Assembly (NCBI GenBank): GCA_934489895.1
Contig: CAKSST010000010.1
Span: 1 to 63,245, forward strand
Length of the DNA stretch: 63,245 nucleotides
Source: an uncultured Eubacteriales bacterium
GTDB lineage: Bacteria; Bacillota; Clostridia; Oscillospirales; Acutalibacteraceae
Direction of reading: 5' to 3'
Below are positions 23,924-33,111 of this stretch, in pieces (position 1 is the first letter of the stretch; each line of letters starts with the position of its first letter). The notes below the pieces were generated by a model, which was given only the letters and a program-made list of their open reading frames with translations, was not told where the DNA came from and did not search any database. The position numbers and the translations under genes were made by a program.

Positions 23924-24727
23924 ATGGATAAAAAAACAATACGCGTGGCTCTTGACGGCAGCGGTGACTATACAAGACTGGTTGAGGCTTTTGAGTACGT
24001 CCGCCAGAACGATTTGCACGATATGACAATTCTTATTGCAAGCGGTGAATATGACGTTATGCAGGAGGTTATTGACGCAAAAGGGCAGGGCTATGTTGAT
24101 AACTTTGCCAATTATCATTACAGAAATGATTTTACAGGATTATTTTTAGGTAATAACATTACCGTTATAGGTGATAATGTTGCCGATACAATTATCAACT
24201 GCACCTATACTGGTGAGAACAATTCCTTTAGCAGTAATTTTTCGGTTTTCCATGTTTATGACAACGCCTTTACATTAAAAAATGTTACAATAAACGGCAA
24301 AAATGTTCGGTATTGTCTGCATGACGATTCTCGCAAATTGAATTCAAAAGGCGAATGCAAGGGTTACGTTGACAACTGTGTTATGAATGATAACGGACTG
24401 CATTACGGTGCCTGCCTTGCGGGAGGTATAATCGGTAACAGCTACCGCCGCATTACTAACAGCAAGTTCAAATGCTCTAATGGACACTATGCCGTTTATT
24501 ATCATACAAATGAGGGCAGCGGCACAGGTCATATTGAAATTGAAAACATCTTTTCCGAAACGGGCACAACCTGGTTTTCTGCAGACCACGGCGTTGAGGA
24601 AAATCAGAGCATTATGTATGTATCCAACTCACGATTATCGGCGCTTCCTTACTGGCATGAAGGTGTGCAGGAGGGCTATGTAAACAATTCTACATTAAAA
24701 TACTGGAACATTGATATTGGCGAATAA
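23924..24727 (+). CDS. Pectin-lyase-fold (pectinesterase-like) protein, no signal peptide
   Basis: A 267-aa right-handed beta-helix protein. The N terminus IRVALDGSGDYTRLVEAFEYV matches the start of carbohydrate esterase family 8 pectinesterases (the VAxDGSGDFxTI pattern), followed by ITVIGDNVADTIIN and many Asn-rich beta-strands. The classical pectinesterase motifs with paired Asp and Arg are not convincingly present. No signal peptide is seen, so it is probably cytosolic. It starts 2 bases before the GH43-like gene in the same transcript; both probably act on a sugar polymer or oligosaccharide taken up by the cell. Confidence 0.75.
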   Translation: MDKKTIRVALDGSGDYTRLVEAFEYVRQNDLHDMTILIASGEYDVMQEVIDAKGQGYVDNFANYHYRNDFTGLFLGNNITVIGDNVADTIINCTYTGENNSFSSNFSVFHVYDNAFTLKNVTINGKNVRYCLHDDSRKLNSKGECKGYVDNCVMNDNGLHYGACLAGGIIGNSYRRITNSKFKCSNGHYAVYYHTNEGSGTGHIEIENIFSETGTTWFSADHGVEENQSIMYVSNSRLSALPYWHEGVQEGYVNNSTLKYWNIDIGE

Positions 24728-24729
24728 TT

Positions 24730-25851
24730 ATGAGTTTTGAAGATAGATATTTTAATTTAAAGTCGCGCCTTGCGCCCTTTAAATTAAAAACCGATTTTGA
24801 AACTGTAAAAACAGTATCGGTTATTGATGCACTTGCCGACCGCGCCGATGTTATTTATAAAGGCGCTGTTCCTTTTGGCGGCAAAGGTGTGCGTGAGGGC
24901 TATGATGAAGAAAGTTTTATAACCAAGGCTTACGGTTATTTGGAAAAGCTGGAGCAGGGCGAATTCCCTTTGAAAGGCATGTTTACCGAACCGGGCATTG
25001 CCCTTATTGACCACAGCTTTATTCAACACGATGGAAAACTGCACGTTTTTTACATACGCGGTTATATAGGGTATGAGTGGCGTGAGCGCCCCTGTGACAC
25101 AATAGGTCATGCCGTTACGGAGGATCTTGTTAATTGGACTATTGCGCCGCCCGCCGTTGCATCACAGTACGGTACACTGTCAAACTTTCAAACTTGGGCG
25201 CCTGGTGTGGTAAAACGCTCAGATACATTCTATATGTACTATACAGGTGTTAACCGCAATGTAGCACAAAGCACCTTCCTTGCCACATCAAAGGATCTTT
25301 ACAATTGGGAGTATTATGATAAAAACCCCGTTTATATTCCCGGCGACTGGTGCCCGTGGGATGAAAACAAGTGGTCAAACTGCCGCGACCATATGGTTAT
25401 GGAGGACGACGGCATATATTATATGTATTTTTGCACCTCTCTCAAACAGGAAGACAGCTCGGTTGTAAATGCAACGGGAGTTGCAAAATCTACCGATATG
25501 TACAACTGGGAAGACGTTAATCAGTTTAATATTGAATCTAATAAGCATGCACAGGAATCACCGTTTTGCATAAAGCATAACGGTAAATATTATTTGTTCT
25601 ATACGGGCTGCGGCAGGGGAACCTGCTACGCTGTGTCTGACAATCCCGCAACCGATTGGGGGGATATGGGCTTACTTTTAGGTGATGAAAACCATACGGG
25701 TGATCCTGCACTTGTGCCCTCCTGCAGTGAGGTGTTTGAGTTTAAGGGTCAATGGTATATTTCCTATTGCACATGCCAACCGGGCATGGAGCAATATCTT
25801 GAAATTAAAAAGTTCCAATGGAACGACGACGGGACAGTTTCGGTATTATAA
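24730..25851 (+). CDS. Five-bladed beta-propeller glycoside hydrolase (GH43-like), no signal peptide
   Basis: A 373-aa protein of the GH43/GH117/GH130-type propeller clan. Repeated blade motifs are visible: DHSFIQHDGKLHVFYIRG, FQTWAPGVVKRSDTFYMYYT, RDHMVMEDDGIYYMYF, ESPFCIKHNGKYYLFYTG. The catalytic acids probably lie in DHSF and ESPF, but I cannot assign them firmly. No signal peptide, so oligosaccharides are a likelier substrate than polymer. Specificity is unknown. Confidence 0.82.
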   Translation: MSFEDRYFNLKSRLAPFKLKTDFETVKTVSVIDALADRADVIYKGAVPFGGKGVREGYDEESFITKAYGYLEKLEQGEFPLKGMFTEPGIALIDHSFIQHDGKLHVFYIRGYIGYEWRERPCDTIGHAVTEDLVNWTIAPPAVASQYGTLSNFQTWAPGVVKRSDTFYMYYTGVNRNVAQSTFLATSKDLYNWEYYDKNPVYIPGDWCPWDENKWSNCRDHMVMEDDGIYYMYFCTSLKQEDSSVVNATGVAKSTDMYNWEDVNQFNIESNKHAQESPFCIKHNGKYYLFYTGCGRGTCYAVSDNPATDWGDMGLLLGDENHTGDPALVPSCSEVFEFKGQWYISYCTCQPGMEQYLEIKKFQWNDDGTVSVL

Positions 25852-25881
25852 CAAAAAGCAGCCGTACGGCTGCTTTTTGTT
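25852..25881 (+). terminator. Terminator after the GH43-like gene
   Basis: Twelve-base perfect arms (CAAAAAGCAGCC / GGCTGCTTTTTG) around GTAC. Confidence 0.85.
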
Positions 25882-25962
25882 TATATTTTCGAAAACAGTA
25901 TGAGGATAGATGCATTCTGCTTTTATAATTAGTGCACTCAAAGCGCACGCAGTCATTTTTTA

Positions 25963-27051
25963 TTACTGCGCTACGGATGATATTGCGGGGGCTACGGCTT
26001 CAATCTTAACCTTGGATTTAAGGGAATTTTTTGCGATAAATATCCAGGAATTTCCTGCGTTAAGCTCAAGCTCTGTGCCGTCAGTATTTGTAAAGGTCAT
26101 CTGGTTAGAAGCGGTGTTGCCTTTTTTCCAGTTAATTTCTTTGTACTGACCGTTGGAGATGTAATAGCCCTTGCCGCCTGTAAGGTCAATTTTTGCATAT
26201 TTGCTTATAACGTAGTTAGAAACGTCTGTAAAAAGAACAAGCACGTTTTTTACAGCAATCTGTTCGTTTGTGCCGTAGTCTTTGTGGGAAGCGCCGCCTT
26301 GTGTTTTAAGGTATTTGCCTGTAGCAGCATCGTAAGTAAAGGTTGAAACGTAAGTTGAATCAGCCATAGGAACGGTAAGTTTATCGCAAGCATCGCTCAT
26401 AGCAACGGATGTGCCCTCAGCGGCAAACTTTGCCCAGCCTACAGAGGTTTCGTTATCGTATTTAAGTTTCTTAATGCCTTCGGCAAGTTTTGCACCGCTG
26501 GTGTACATTGTGTGCTCGCTTGATTTGCCGTTTTTAACTCTGAAACCGTATTTTGCATCACTGCCTGTGTTAATATCAAAATCATCCATTTTGATTTCAG
26601 CAATGTGGGGTTTGCAGTAGTTGGGGTCAAGACCGCAGTGAACATAAATTGCGTCGTGGCCTGCGGCCAAATCAACGTAAGCGTAGCGTGCGCTGCGCAC
26701 TGTGCCGATATTGCCGGCTTTAGAAATGTCTTTATATACTGCCATGAGACGTGTAATGCCGCCTTCAACATAGGTTTCATAAACGATGTCAGCCTGAGTC
26801 AAACCTTTTTGTACATCCCAGGCGGGCTTAACGTTATTTACCATAACAGCAACGGGGCGGTTGTTTGCGGCTGAGGCAGAAAGGTCTTTAATACCTGTCA
26901 AAGGGTTTACAATTAAAGCGGCAGATTCAGCCTTTGATGAAATTTGTGTGTACTCTCCGCCGTCTGAAAGAGTTTTTTCTCCTGAGTTGCAGGCTGCAAG
27001 GCAGAATAACATACAAAAACATATTACAACGGCAACAACTTTTTTAAACAC
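25963..27051 (-). CDS. DUF3048 lipoprotein (YerB-like)
   Basis: Lipoprotein of 362 aa. The signal peptide ends at the lipobox CLAAC (about residue 21). The DUF3048 N-terminal domain shows NPLTGIKDL, NRPVAVMVNNVKPAW, GLTQADIVYETYVEGGITR and GTVRSARYAYVDLA; the C-terminal DUF3048 domain contains YISNGQYKEINWKKG and TELELNAGNSWIFI. The function of the family is unknown; Bacillus YerB is a surface lipoprotein. The GTG start is supported by GGAGTG upstream. Single gene. Confidence 0.9.
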   Translation of the reverse strand: MFKKVVAVVICFCMLFCLAACNSGEKTLSDGGEYTQISSKAESAALIVNPLTGIKDLSASAANNRPVAVMVNNVKPAWDVQKGLTQADIVYETYVEGGITRLMAVYKDISKAGNIGTVRSARYAYVDLAAGHDAIYVHCGLDPNYCKPHIAEIKMDDFDINTGSDAKYGFRVKNGKSSEHTMYTSGAKLAEGIKKLKYDNETSVGWAKFAAEGTSVAMSDACDKLTVPMADSTYVSTFTYDAATGKYLKTQGGASHKDYGTNEQIAVKNVLVLFTDVSNYVISKYAKIDLTGGKGYYISNGQYKEINWKKGNTASNQMTFTNTDGTELELNAGNSWIFIAKNSLKSKVKIEAVAPAISSVAQ

Positions 27052-27212
27052 TAAAAATCACTCCATAAAAAAAATACAAAGCTATTATACAATATATTGC
27101 GACAACATTCAACAAAAAAGACAAAAAAAGTAAAATTTTTAAAAGATAAAATATGGAAAATGAAAGAACGGAAAATTCTATTTTCCGTTCTTTTGGTTTG
27201 TTATTATATTTT

Positions 27213-28574
27213 TCACTTATCTTCCTGATCGTCTGCTACGGGCTCGGGCAGGCGTTCTGCCAAAACCTTTTCAATACGGCGCTCGTCAACCTCAATAACC
27301 GTAAAGCTGAAGCCGCTGCATTCAATGGTTGCATCCTCGTCATCTTCACCGGTGGGGATGTATCCCAAACGGTCCATTATAAGACCGCCGATGGTGTCAT
27401 AGTCACCTTCCGGCAAATCAATGTCAAGCAGGTCTTCAACTTCTTCAATATCGGTTGTACCGTCAATGGTAAATAGGTTTTCATTAACCTGCTCATACTC
27501 TTTTTCTTCGTCGTCATATTCGTCCTGCATATTACCGACAATGGCTTCAAGCAGGTCTTCAATTGTAACAAGGCCCGCAACGCCGCCGTACTCGTCAGAG
27601 GCAAAAACCATCTGCAGATGCCGTTCGCTCATCTCTCTGAACAAATCGCCGCAGCGCTTTGATTCAGGAACAAAATGGGCATCACGCATAATGCTTTCAA
27701 TGGTAATTCCGGATATCATACTTTTACCAACGTAAGGTAAAAGGTCTTTTACATATACAACACCAACAATATTATCAAGGTCATCCTTAAACACGGGGAT
27801 ACGTGAATAGCCTTCTTCAACGGCTTTGTTTATAACGTCCTCAATAGCGTCGGTAACCTCAACGGCAACAATATCGGTGCGGTGGGTCATAACATCGCTT
27901 GCATCAATATCGTCAAACTCAAAAATGTTGTTAATCATTTCCTTCTGACTTTCTTCAATGACGCCGGTTTCTTCCCCTGCATTAAGAAGCATACGTATTT
28001 CTTCCTCGGTTACATTGTTGTCGGTTGCGTTGGGGTCAAAGCCAAGCAATTTTACAACGCCGTTTGTGCAAACGGACAACACTTTTATAAAAGGAGCACA
28101 AACGGTTTTTATAAAGAGAAGAACACCTACAACTTTGTAGGAAATTTTTTCACTGCATTGCATTGCAATACGTTTGGGAGCGAGCTCGCCAAGAACAAGA
28201 GAGAAGAAAGAAATAATAATTGTTACCAATACAAGTGACACAGAAACAAGCCAAGGCATCTGGCTTATATCCCTGCCAAACCATCCTGCAATTGCACTGG
28301 CCAGCGGTTCAGAAAAAGAATCAGCTGCTGAAGCACTGGTTAAGAAGCCTGCAAGGGTAACGCCTATCTGAATGGTGGATAAAAATGAAGCGGAATTTTC
28401 TGTAAGGCGGAGAATTTTGGCGGCTTTTTTGTCGCCCTCCTCTGCATTAACGTGCAACTTCGCATCGTTCAGGGTGATGATTGCTATTTCACTCATAGCA
28501 AAAAATGCGTTCACAAGGATTAAAAGCAACAAAAGTACCAACTTTAACAAAATACTACCAGGATCGGGGTCCAT
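27213..28574 (-). CDS. CNNM/CorC-family membrane transporter (hemolysin family)
   Basis: A 453-aa protein with an N-terminal CNNM domain of about four membrane segments (residues 1-190, with FFAMSEIAIITLN and LAPKRIA), two CBS domains (about 210-330: VMTHRTDIVAVEV, YVKDLLPY, EYGGVAGLVTIEDLLEAIVG) and a C-terminal CorC/HlyC domain. Family members move or regulate Mg2+ or Co2+; the haemolysin name is historical. I use ATG 28574, preceded by GGAGAG, rather than the upstream TTG. Confidence 0.92.
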   Translation of the reverse strand: MDPDPGSILLKLVLLLLLILVNAFFAMSEIAIITLNDAKLHVNAEEGDKKAAKILRLTENSASFLSTIQIGVTLAGFLTSASAADSFSEPLASAIAGWFGRDISQMPWLVSVSLVLVTIIISFFSLVLGELAPKRIAMQCSEKISYKVVGVLLFIKTVCAPFIKVLSVCTNGVVKLLGFDPNATDNNVTEEEIRMLLNAGEETGVIEESQKEMINNIFEFDDIDASDVMTHRTDIVAVEVTDAIEDVINKAVEEGYSRIPVFKDDLDNIVGVVYVKDLLPYVGKSMISGITIESIMRDAHFVPESKRCGDLFREMSERHLQMVFASDEYGGVAGLVTIEDLLEAIVGNMQDEYDDEEKEYEQVNENLFTIDGTTDIEEVEDLLDIDLPEGDYDTIGGLIMDRLGYIPTGEDDEDATIECSGFSFTVIEVDERRIEKVLAERLPEPVADDQEDK

Positions 28575-28720
28575 CTTAAAATACTCTCCATTCAAAAAAT
28601 AATCAATGTAAAATATAATTACACAAAGTGCATTATATATTCAAACCGAAATTTTGTCAATAGTTGAGAATAAATGTTATATAAATGTTATAAAAAATTA
28701 AAATTACATATAAATAAGGG

Positions 28721-28749
28721 TTTACATATTATGAAAAAAGTGTTATCAT
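28721..28749 (+). promoter_or_regulatory. Promoter of nifJ
   Basis: TTTACA and TATCAT are separated by 17 bases. A Rex-like half site TTGTTAA lies downstream near 28768, but no full palindrome is seen. Confidence 0.6.
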
Positions 28750-28807
28750 TATTTGGAACGTTTAATTGTTAATACTTTTTTGTGTATATTCTCGAGGAGG
28801 AAATTAA

Positions 28808-31800
28808 ATGAAAAGACAAACCAAAACAATGGACGGTAACTCAGCTGCCGCATATGTGTCTTACGCATATACCGATGTTGCTGCAATTTACCCCATTACT
28901 CCGTCATCAAACATGGCAGAGGAAACAGACAAAATGGCAACAGCAGGAGTAAAAAACCTGTTTGGCCAGACCGTAAAGGTTACAGAGATGCAATCAGAGG
29001 GCGGTGCAGCAGGTGCAGTTCACGGTTCGCTTACCGCAGGCGCTCTTACTGCAACCTATACCGCATCACAGGGCCTTTTGCTCATGATCCCCAATATGTA
29101 CAAGATTGCCGGTGAGCTGCTCCCGGGCGTTATCAACGTTTCGGCACGTGCAATTGCTTCACACGCACTTTCCATATTCGGTGACCACTCCGATATTTAC
29201 TCCTGCCGTCAGACAGGCTTTGCAATGCTCTGCTCCAATAATCCTCAGCAGGTTATGGACCTCGGCGCAGTTGCTCACCTTTCTGCAATCAAGGGCAGAG
29301 TACCTTTCGTACACTTCTTTGACGGTTTCCGTACTTCTCATGAAATCCAGAAGATTGAATGCTGGGACTACAAGGATTTAGGTGAAATGCTTGACTGGGA
29401 TGCAGTTAATGAGTTCCGCCGCCGGTCCCTTAACCCTGAACACCCCGTACAGCGCGGTACCGCTCAGAATCCTGACATTTTCTTCCAGGCAAGAGAAGCT
29501 TCCAATAAATACTACAACGCATTGCCCGATATAGTAGAAGAGTATATGAACAAGGTAAACGAAAAGCTTGGTACCGACTACAAGCCTTTCAACTACTACG
29601 GCGCAGCAGATGCTGAGCATGTAATAGTAGTAATGGGCTCCGTTTGCGGCACGGTTGAAGAAACTGTTGACTACCTTAATGCAAAGGGCGAAAAGGTCGG
29701 TGTTGTTGAGGTTCACCTCTACCGTCCTTTCTCTGTAAAGCACTTGCTTTCAGTTCTTCCCGACAGCGTTAAGAAGATTGCTGTTCTTGACCGTACAAAA
29801 GAGCCCGGTTCAATCGGCGAACCCCTGTACCTCGATGTTGTTGCTGCACTTCACAACACCAAGTTTGATAAGGTTTCTGTTATCGGCGGCCGTTACGGCT
29901 TAGGCTCAAAGGATACAACTCCCGCACAGATTATTGCTGTCTACCGCAATCTTGAGGGTGCAGCACAGCATCCTTTCACCATTGGTATCGAGGATGACGT
30001 CACTAACCTCAGCCTTGCAACAGATGAAAACCCCGACACTACACCCGAGGGAACAACTTCCTGCAAATTCTGGGGTTTGGGCGCAGACGGTACAGTTGGC
30101 GCTAACAAAAACTCTATAAAAATTATCGGTGATAATACTGATATGTACGCACAGGGATATTTTGACTATGACTCTAAAAAGTCCGGCGGTATCACAATTT
30201 CTCACTTGCGTTTCGGCAAAAAGGAAATCAAGTCAACCTACCTTATCAATAAGGCAGACTTTGTTGCTTGCCACAACCCCTCATACGTTGACAAGTATGA
30301 TATGGTTCAGGATATCAAAAAAGGCGGTATATTCCTTCTTAACTGCAGTTGGACCGCAGACGAGCTTTCTGCACATCTGCCCGCAGCAATGAAGAACTAT
30401 ATTGCTGCAAACGATATTCAGTTTTACACCATTGACGCTACTGCTATTGCTAAAGAGCTTGGCTTGGGCGGAAGAGTTAACACAATTCTTCAGGCTGCAT
30501 TTTTCAGTCTTTCAGGCATTATTGAGTCTGACAAGGCTGTTGAGCTTATGAAAGCAGCTGCTCTCAAGTCTTACGGCAAGAAGGGCGAAAAGGTTGTTAA
30601 TATGAACTATGCTGCTATTGAGCGCGGTATTTCTGCAGCCGTTAAGGTTGAAATTCCTGCAGACTGGGCAACTGCTGTTGATGCAGCCGCTGCAAAGAAA
30701 GAAACCGAGGGCGATGCAAAAACTAAGGCTTATGTTGACAACATTCTTACAGCTGTTAACGCACAAAAGGGTAATAAGCTTCCCGTTTCTGCATTTGAAG
30801 AATATGTAGACGGTACTGTTCCGCTCGGCACCTCTGCTTATGAAAAACGCGGTATCGCAGTTGACGTTCCCGAATGGCAGCCTGAAAACTGTATTCAGTG
30901 TAACTTCTGCTCATACGTTTGCCCCCACGCTGTTATCCGTCCCGTTGTAATGAACGAGCAGGAAGCAGCTGCAGCTCCCGCTGCAACAAAGACAATTCCC
31001 ATGACCGGTCTTGCAGGCCTGCAGTTCGGCATCACCGCTACTGTGCTTGACTGTACAGGCTGCGGCTCTTGCGTAAATGTTTGCCCCGGAAAGAAGGGCG
31101 CAAAGGCTCTTGTTATGAAGCCTCTCGCTTCACAGCTTGAGCAGCAGGAGGTTTACAACTACGCTCAAAAACAGGTTGAAGCAAAACCTGAGGTTAATGA
31201 GAAGTTTAAGGTTACTACTGTTAAGGGCAGCCAGTTCAAGCAGCCCCTGCTCGAGTTCTCAGGCGCATGCGCAGGCTGCGGCGAAACTCCCTATGCAAAG
31301 CTTGCAACTCAGCTCTTCGGCGATAAGATGTATATTGCTAACGCTACAGGTTGTTCTTCAATCTGGGGCGGCTCTTCACCTTCAACTCCCTACACAGTAA
31401 ACAAAGCAGGCCAGGGCCCCGCATGGCACAACTCTCTGTTTGAAGACAATGCAGAGTTTGGTTATGGTATGTTCCTTGCAAATAAAGCTATCCGTAACCG
31501 TCTTGCAGATGCAGCCCGCGTTATTTCCGAGCAGGCTGACGGTGCTCTTAAATCAGCAGCTGACAGGTGGCTTGAAACTATGAGTGACCGCGAAGCAAAC
31601 GGCACCGCTAGTGAAGAGTTTAAAGCACAGCTTGCAAATGCAAGCGGCAACGCTGATGTTATGAAGGCAGTTGAAGAAATCAAAACAGACGCTGATTACC
31701 TTGCAAAGAAATCCTTCTGGATTCTCGGCGGTGACGGTTGGGCATTTGATATCGGCTTCGGAGGTCTTGATCATGTTCTCGCTTCAGGCGAAGATGTAAA

Positions 31801-32365
31801 CATTCTCGTATTCAATACTGAGGTTTACTCCAACACAGGCGGTCAGTCTTCAAAGGCTACACCTACCGGCGCTATTGCACAGTTTGCAGCAGCAGGTAAG
31901 GAAGTTAAGCAGAAAGACCTTGCAGCTATCGCAATGAGCTATGGCTACGTATACGTAGCACAGGTATCACAGGGTGCTGACTACAACCAGTGCATTAAAG
32001 CCTTCCACGAGGCTGAAAGCTATAAGGGCCCCTCAATCATCATTGCTTACGCTCCCTGTATCAACCACGGTATTAAGGGCGGTATGAGCCTTGCTCAGAC
32101 CGAAGAGAAGAAAGCAGTAACCTCGGGCTACTGGAATCTCTTCCGCTTCGACCCCAGAAAAGCCGATGAAGAGTGCGGCGCATTTGCACTTGACAGTAAA
32201 GCTCCCACAGATGACTATCGCGAGTTTATCACAAACGAGGTTCGTTACAGTTCTCTGATGAGAGCCAACCCCGAACGTGCTGAAAAGCTGTTTGCAGAAG
32301 CAGAAATTAATGCTAAGAATAAACGCGAGCATCTTGAGCGCTTAGAGAATATGTACAAAAACTAA
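28808..32365 (+). CDS. nifJ: Pyruvate:ferredoxin (flavodoxin) oxidoreductase
   Basis: Single-chain PFOR of 1185 aa that oxidises pyruvate to acetyl-CoA, CO2 and reduced ferredoxin, the central fermentation step. Domains in order: domain I (AYVSYAYTDVAAIYPITPSS), domain II/III, a ferredoxin domain with two 4Fe-4S motifs (CIQCNFCSYVCP near residue 697 and CTGCGSCVNVCPG near 755), then the TPP-binding domain with the CAGCGETPYAKL Cys pair near 820, ATGCSSIWGGSSPS and GGDGWAFDIG. Strong GAGGAGG site. High codon regularity suggests high expression. Monocistronic. Confidence 0.97.
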   Translation: MKRQTKTMDGNSAAAYVSYAYTDVAAIYPITPSSNMAEETDKMATAGVKNLFGQTVKVTEMQSEGGAAGAVHGSLTAGALTATYTASQGLLLMIPNMYKIAGELLPGVINVSARAIASHALSIFGDHSDIYSCRQTGFAMLCSNNPQQVMDLGAVAHLSAIKGRVPFVHFFDGFRTSHEIQKIECWDYKDLGEMLDWDAVNEFRRRSLNPEHPVQRGTAQNPDIFFQAREASNKYYNALPDIVEEYMNKVNEKLGTDYKPFNYYGAADAEHVIVVMGSVCGTVEETVDYLNAKGEKVGVVEVHLYRPFSVKHLLSVLPDSVKKIAVLDRTKEPGSIGEPLYLDVVAALHNTKFDKVSVIGGRYGLGSKDTTPAQIIAVYRNLEGAAQHPFTIGIEDDVTNLSLATDENPDTTPEGTTSCKFWGLGADGTVGANKNSIKIIGDNTDMYAQGYFDYDSKKSGGITISHLRFGKKEIKSTYLINKADFVACHNPSYVDKYDMVQDIKKGGIFLLNCSWTADELSAHLPAAMKNYIAANDIQFYTIDATAIAKELGLGGRVNTILQAAFFSLSGIIESDKAVELMKAAALKSYGKKGEKVVNMNYAAIERGISAAVKVEIPADWATAVDAAAAKKETEGDAKTKAYVDNILTAVNAQKGNKLPVSAFEEYVDGTVPLGTSAYEKRGIAVDVPEWQPENCIQCNFCSYVCPHAVIRPVVMNEQEAAAAPAATKTIPMTGLAGLQFGITATVLDCTGCGSCVNVCPGKKGAKALVMKPLASQLEQQEVYNYAQKQVEAKPEVNEKFKVTTVKGSQFKQPLLEFSGACAGCGETPYAKLATQLFGDKMYIANATGCSSIWGGSSPSTPYTVNKAGQGPAWHNSLFEDNAEFGYGMFLANKAIRNRLADAARVISEQADGALKSAADRWLETMSDREANGTASEEFKAQLANASGNADVMKAVEEIKTDADYLAKKSFWILGGDGWAFDIGFGGLDHVLASGEDVNILVFNTEVYSNTGGQSSKATPTGAIAQFAAAGKEVKQKDLAAIAMSYGYVYVAQVSQGADYNQCIKAFHEAESYKGPSIIIAYAPCINHGIKGGMSLAQTEEKKAVTSGYWNLFRFDPRKADEECGAFALDSKAPTDDYREFITNEVRYSSLMRANPERAEKLFAEAEINAKNKREHLERLENMYKN

Positions 32366-32370
32366 GAAAG

Positions 32371-32406
32371 AAATCGGCGGCCGGCTAAAGCTGGCCGCTG
32401 ATTTTA
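32371..32406 (+). terminator. Terminator after nifJ
   Basis: A 15-bp stem, AAATCGGCGGCCGGC with its partner (two G.U pairs), TAAA loop, followed by TTTTA. Confidence 0.8.
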
Positions 32407-32427
32407 CGCATAGAGCAAAGTTTTTAT

Positions 32428-32486
32428 GTTTCGCCGCGGCGGAACAGATTTCATATTGTTGCGGGACGGCGCCCTCAACGTCCCGC
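32428..32486. repeat. Two further GC-rich hairpins
   Basis: GTTTCGCC-GC-GGCGGAAC (32428-32445, one G.U) and GCGGGACG/CGTCCCGC (32461-32486, 10-base loop) follow the nifJ terminator in series. They could be backup terminators, but their T runs are weak. Confidence 0.55.
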
Positions 32487-32502
32487 CTTTAATTTATTCA
32501 TA

Positions 32503-32531
32503 TTGACAATAAAATATAAAAAAGGTATTAT
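32503..32531 (+). promoter_or_regulatory. Promoter of dut
   Basis: Consensus TTGACA and TATTAT separated by 17 bases. Confidence 0.8.
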
Positions 32532-32566
32532 TATAACAATAAAACCCAAAAAGGTGGAAAGCGAAA

Positions 32567-33064
32567 ATGCAAAAAATAGCCCGCTTTGAGAGAGTATCGC
32601 AAGAACAGTTTGAAAATGACTTTGCGCAAAAAATAGGCAAAACCGCACCCGCGGCCGAAAGCATTGCTTTGCCAAAAAGAGCAACACAGGGCTCTGCGGG
32701 GTATGACTTTTTTGCCCCGTGTGATTTTACTCTTTCCCCGGGTGAGAGCATAACCGTTCCTACAGGCTTTCGCTGCAGTATGGAAAACGGCTGGGTGCTG
32801 CAGATATTCCCGCGCAGCTCGCTTGGTTTTAAGTTTCGCTTACAGCTTGACAATACTGTCGGTATAATTGACAGTGATTATTATTTTGCAAAAAATGAAG
32901 GCCATATAATGATAAAAATTACAAACGATTCAAAAGAGAACAAAACGGTTGATATAAAAGCGGGTGAAGCCTTTGCACAGTGTGTGTTTATTCCCTTTGG
33001 CATAACGGTTGATGACGATGCTACCGCTGTTCGTACAGGCGGCTTTGGCAGCACAAACAAATAA
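32567..33064 (+). CDS. dut: dUTP diphosphatase
   Basis: Trimeric dUTPase that hydrolyses dUTP to dUMP, protecting DNA from uracil and feeding dUMP to ThyX. The five motifs are visible in 165 aa: GSAGYDFFAP (1), PRSSLG (2), GIIDSDYY (3, with the catalytic Asp), the KAGEAFAQCVF strand (4) and the C-terminal RTGGFGSTN (5). The N-terminal 35 residues are a mild extension. The functional link to thyX and tmk, 1.5 kb downstream, is clear although the transcripts are separate. Confidence 0.9.
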   Translation: MQKIARFERVSQEQFENDFAQKIGKTAPAAESIALPKRATQGSAGYDFFAPCDFTLSPGESITVPTGFRCSMENGWVLQIFPRSSLGFKFRLQLDNTVGIIDSDYYFAKNEGHIMIKITNDSKENKTVDIKAGEAFAQCVFIPFGITVDDDATAVRTGGFGSTNK

Positions 33065-33069
33065 TAAAA

Positions 33070-33093
33070 AAAGCAGAGCATTTGCTCTGCTTT
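33070..33093. terminator. Bidirectional terminator between dut and prs
   Basis: AAAGCAGAGCA and its complement around TT, with A-rich and T-rich flanks on both sides. Confidence 0.8.
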
Positions 33094-33111
33094 AATTTTA
33101 TATATTATGAA

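Noticed and set aside
28750..28807. Rex (NADH-sensing) operator before nifJ
   Set aside because: Only a half site TTGTTAA near 28768 is visible; the second half is not recognisable.
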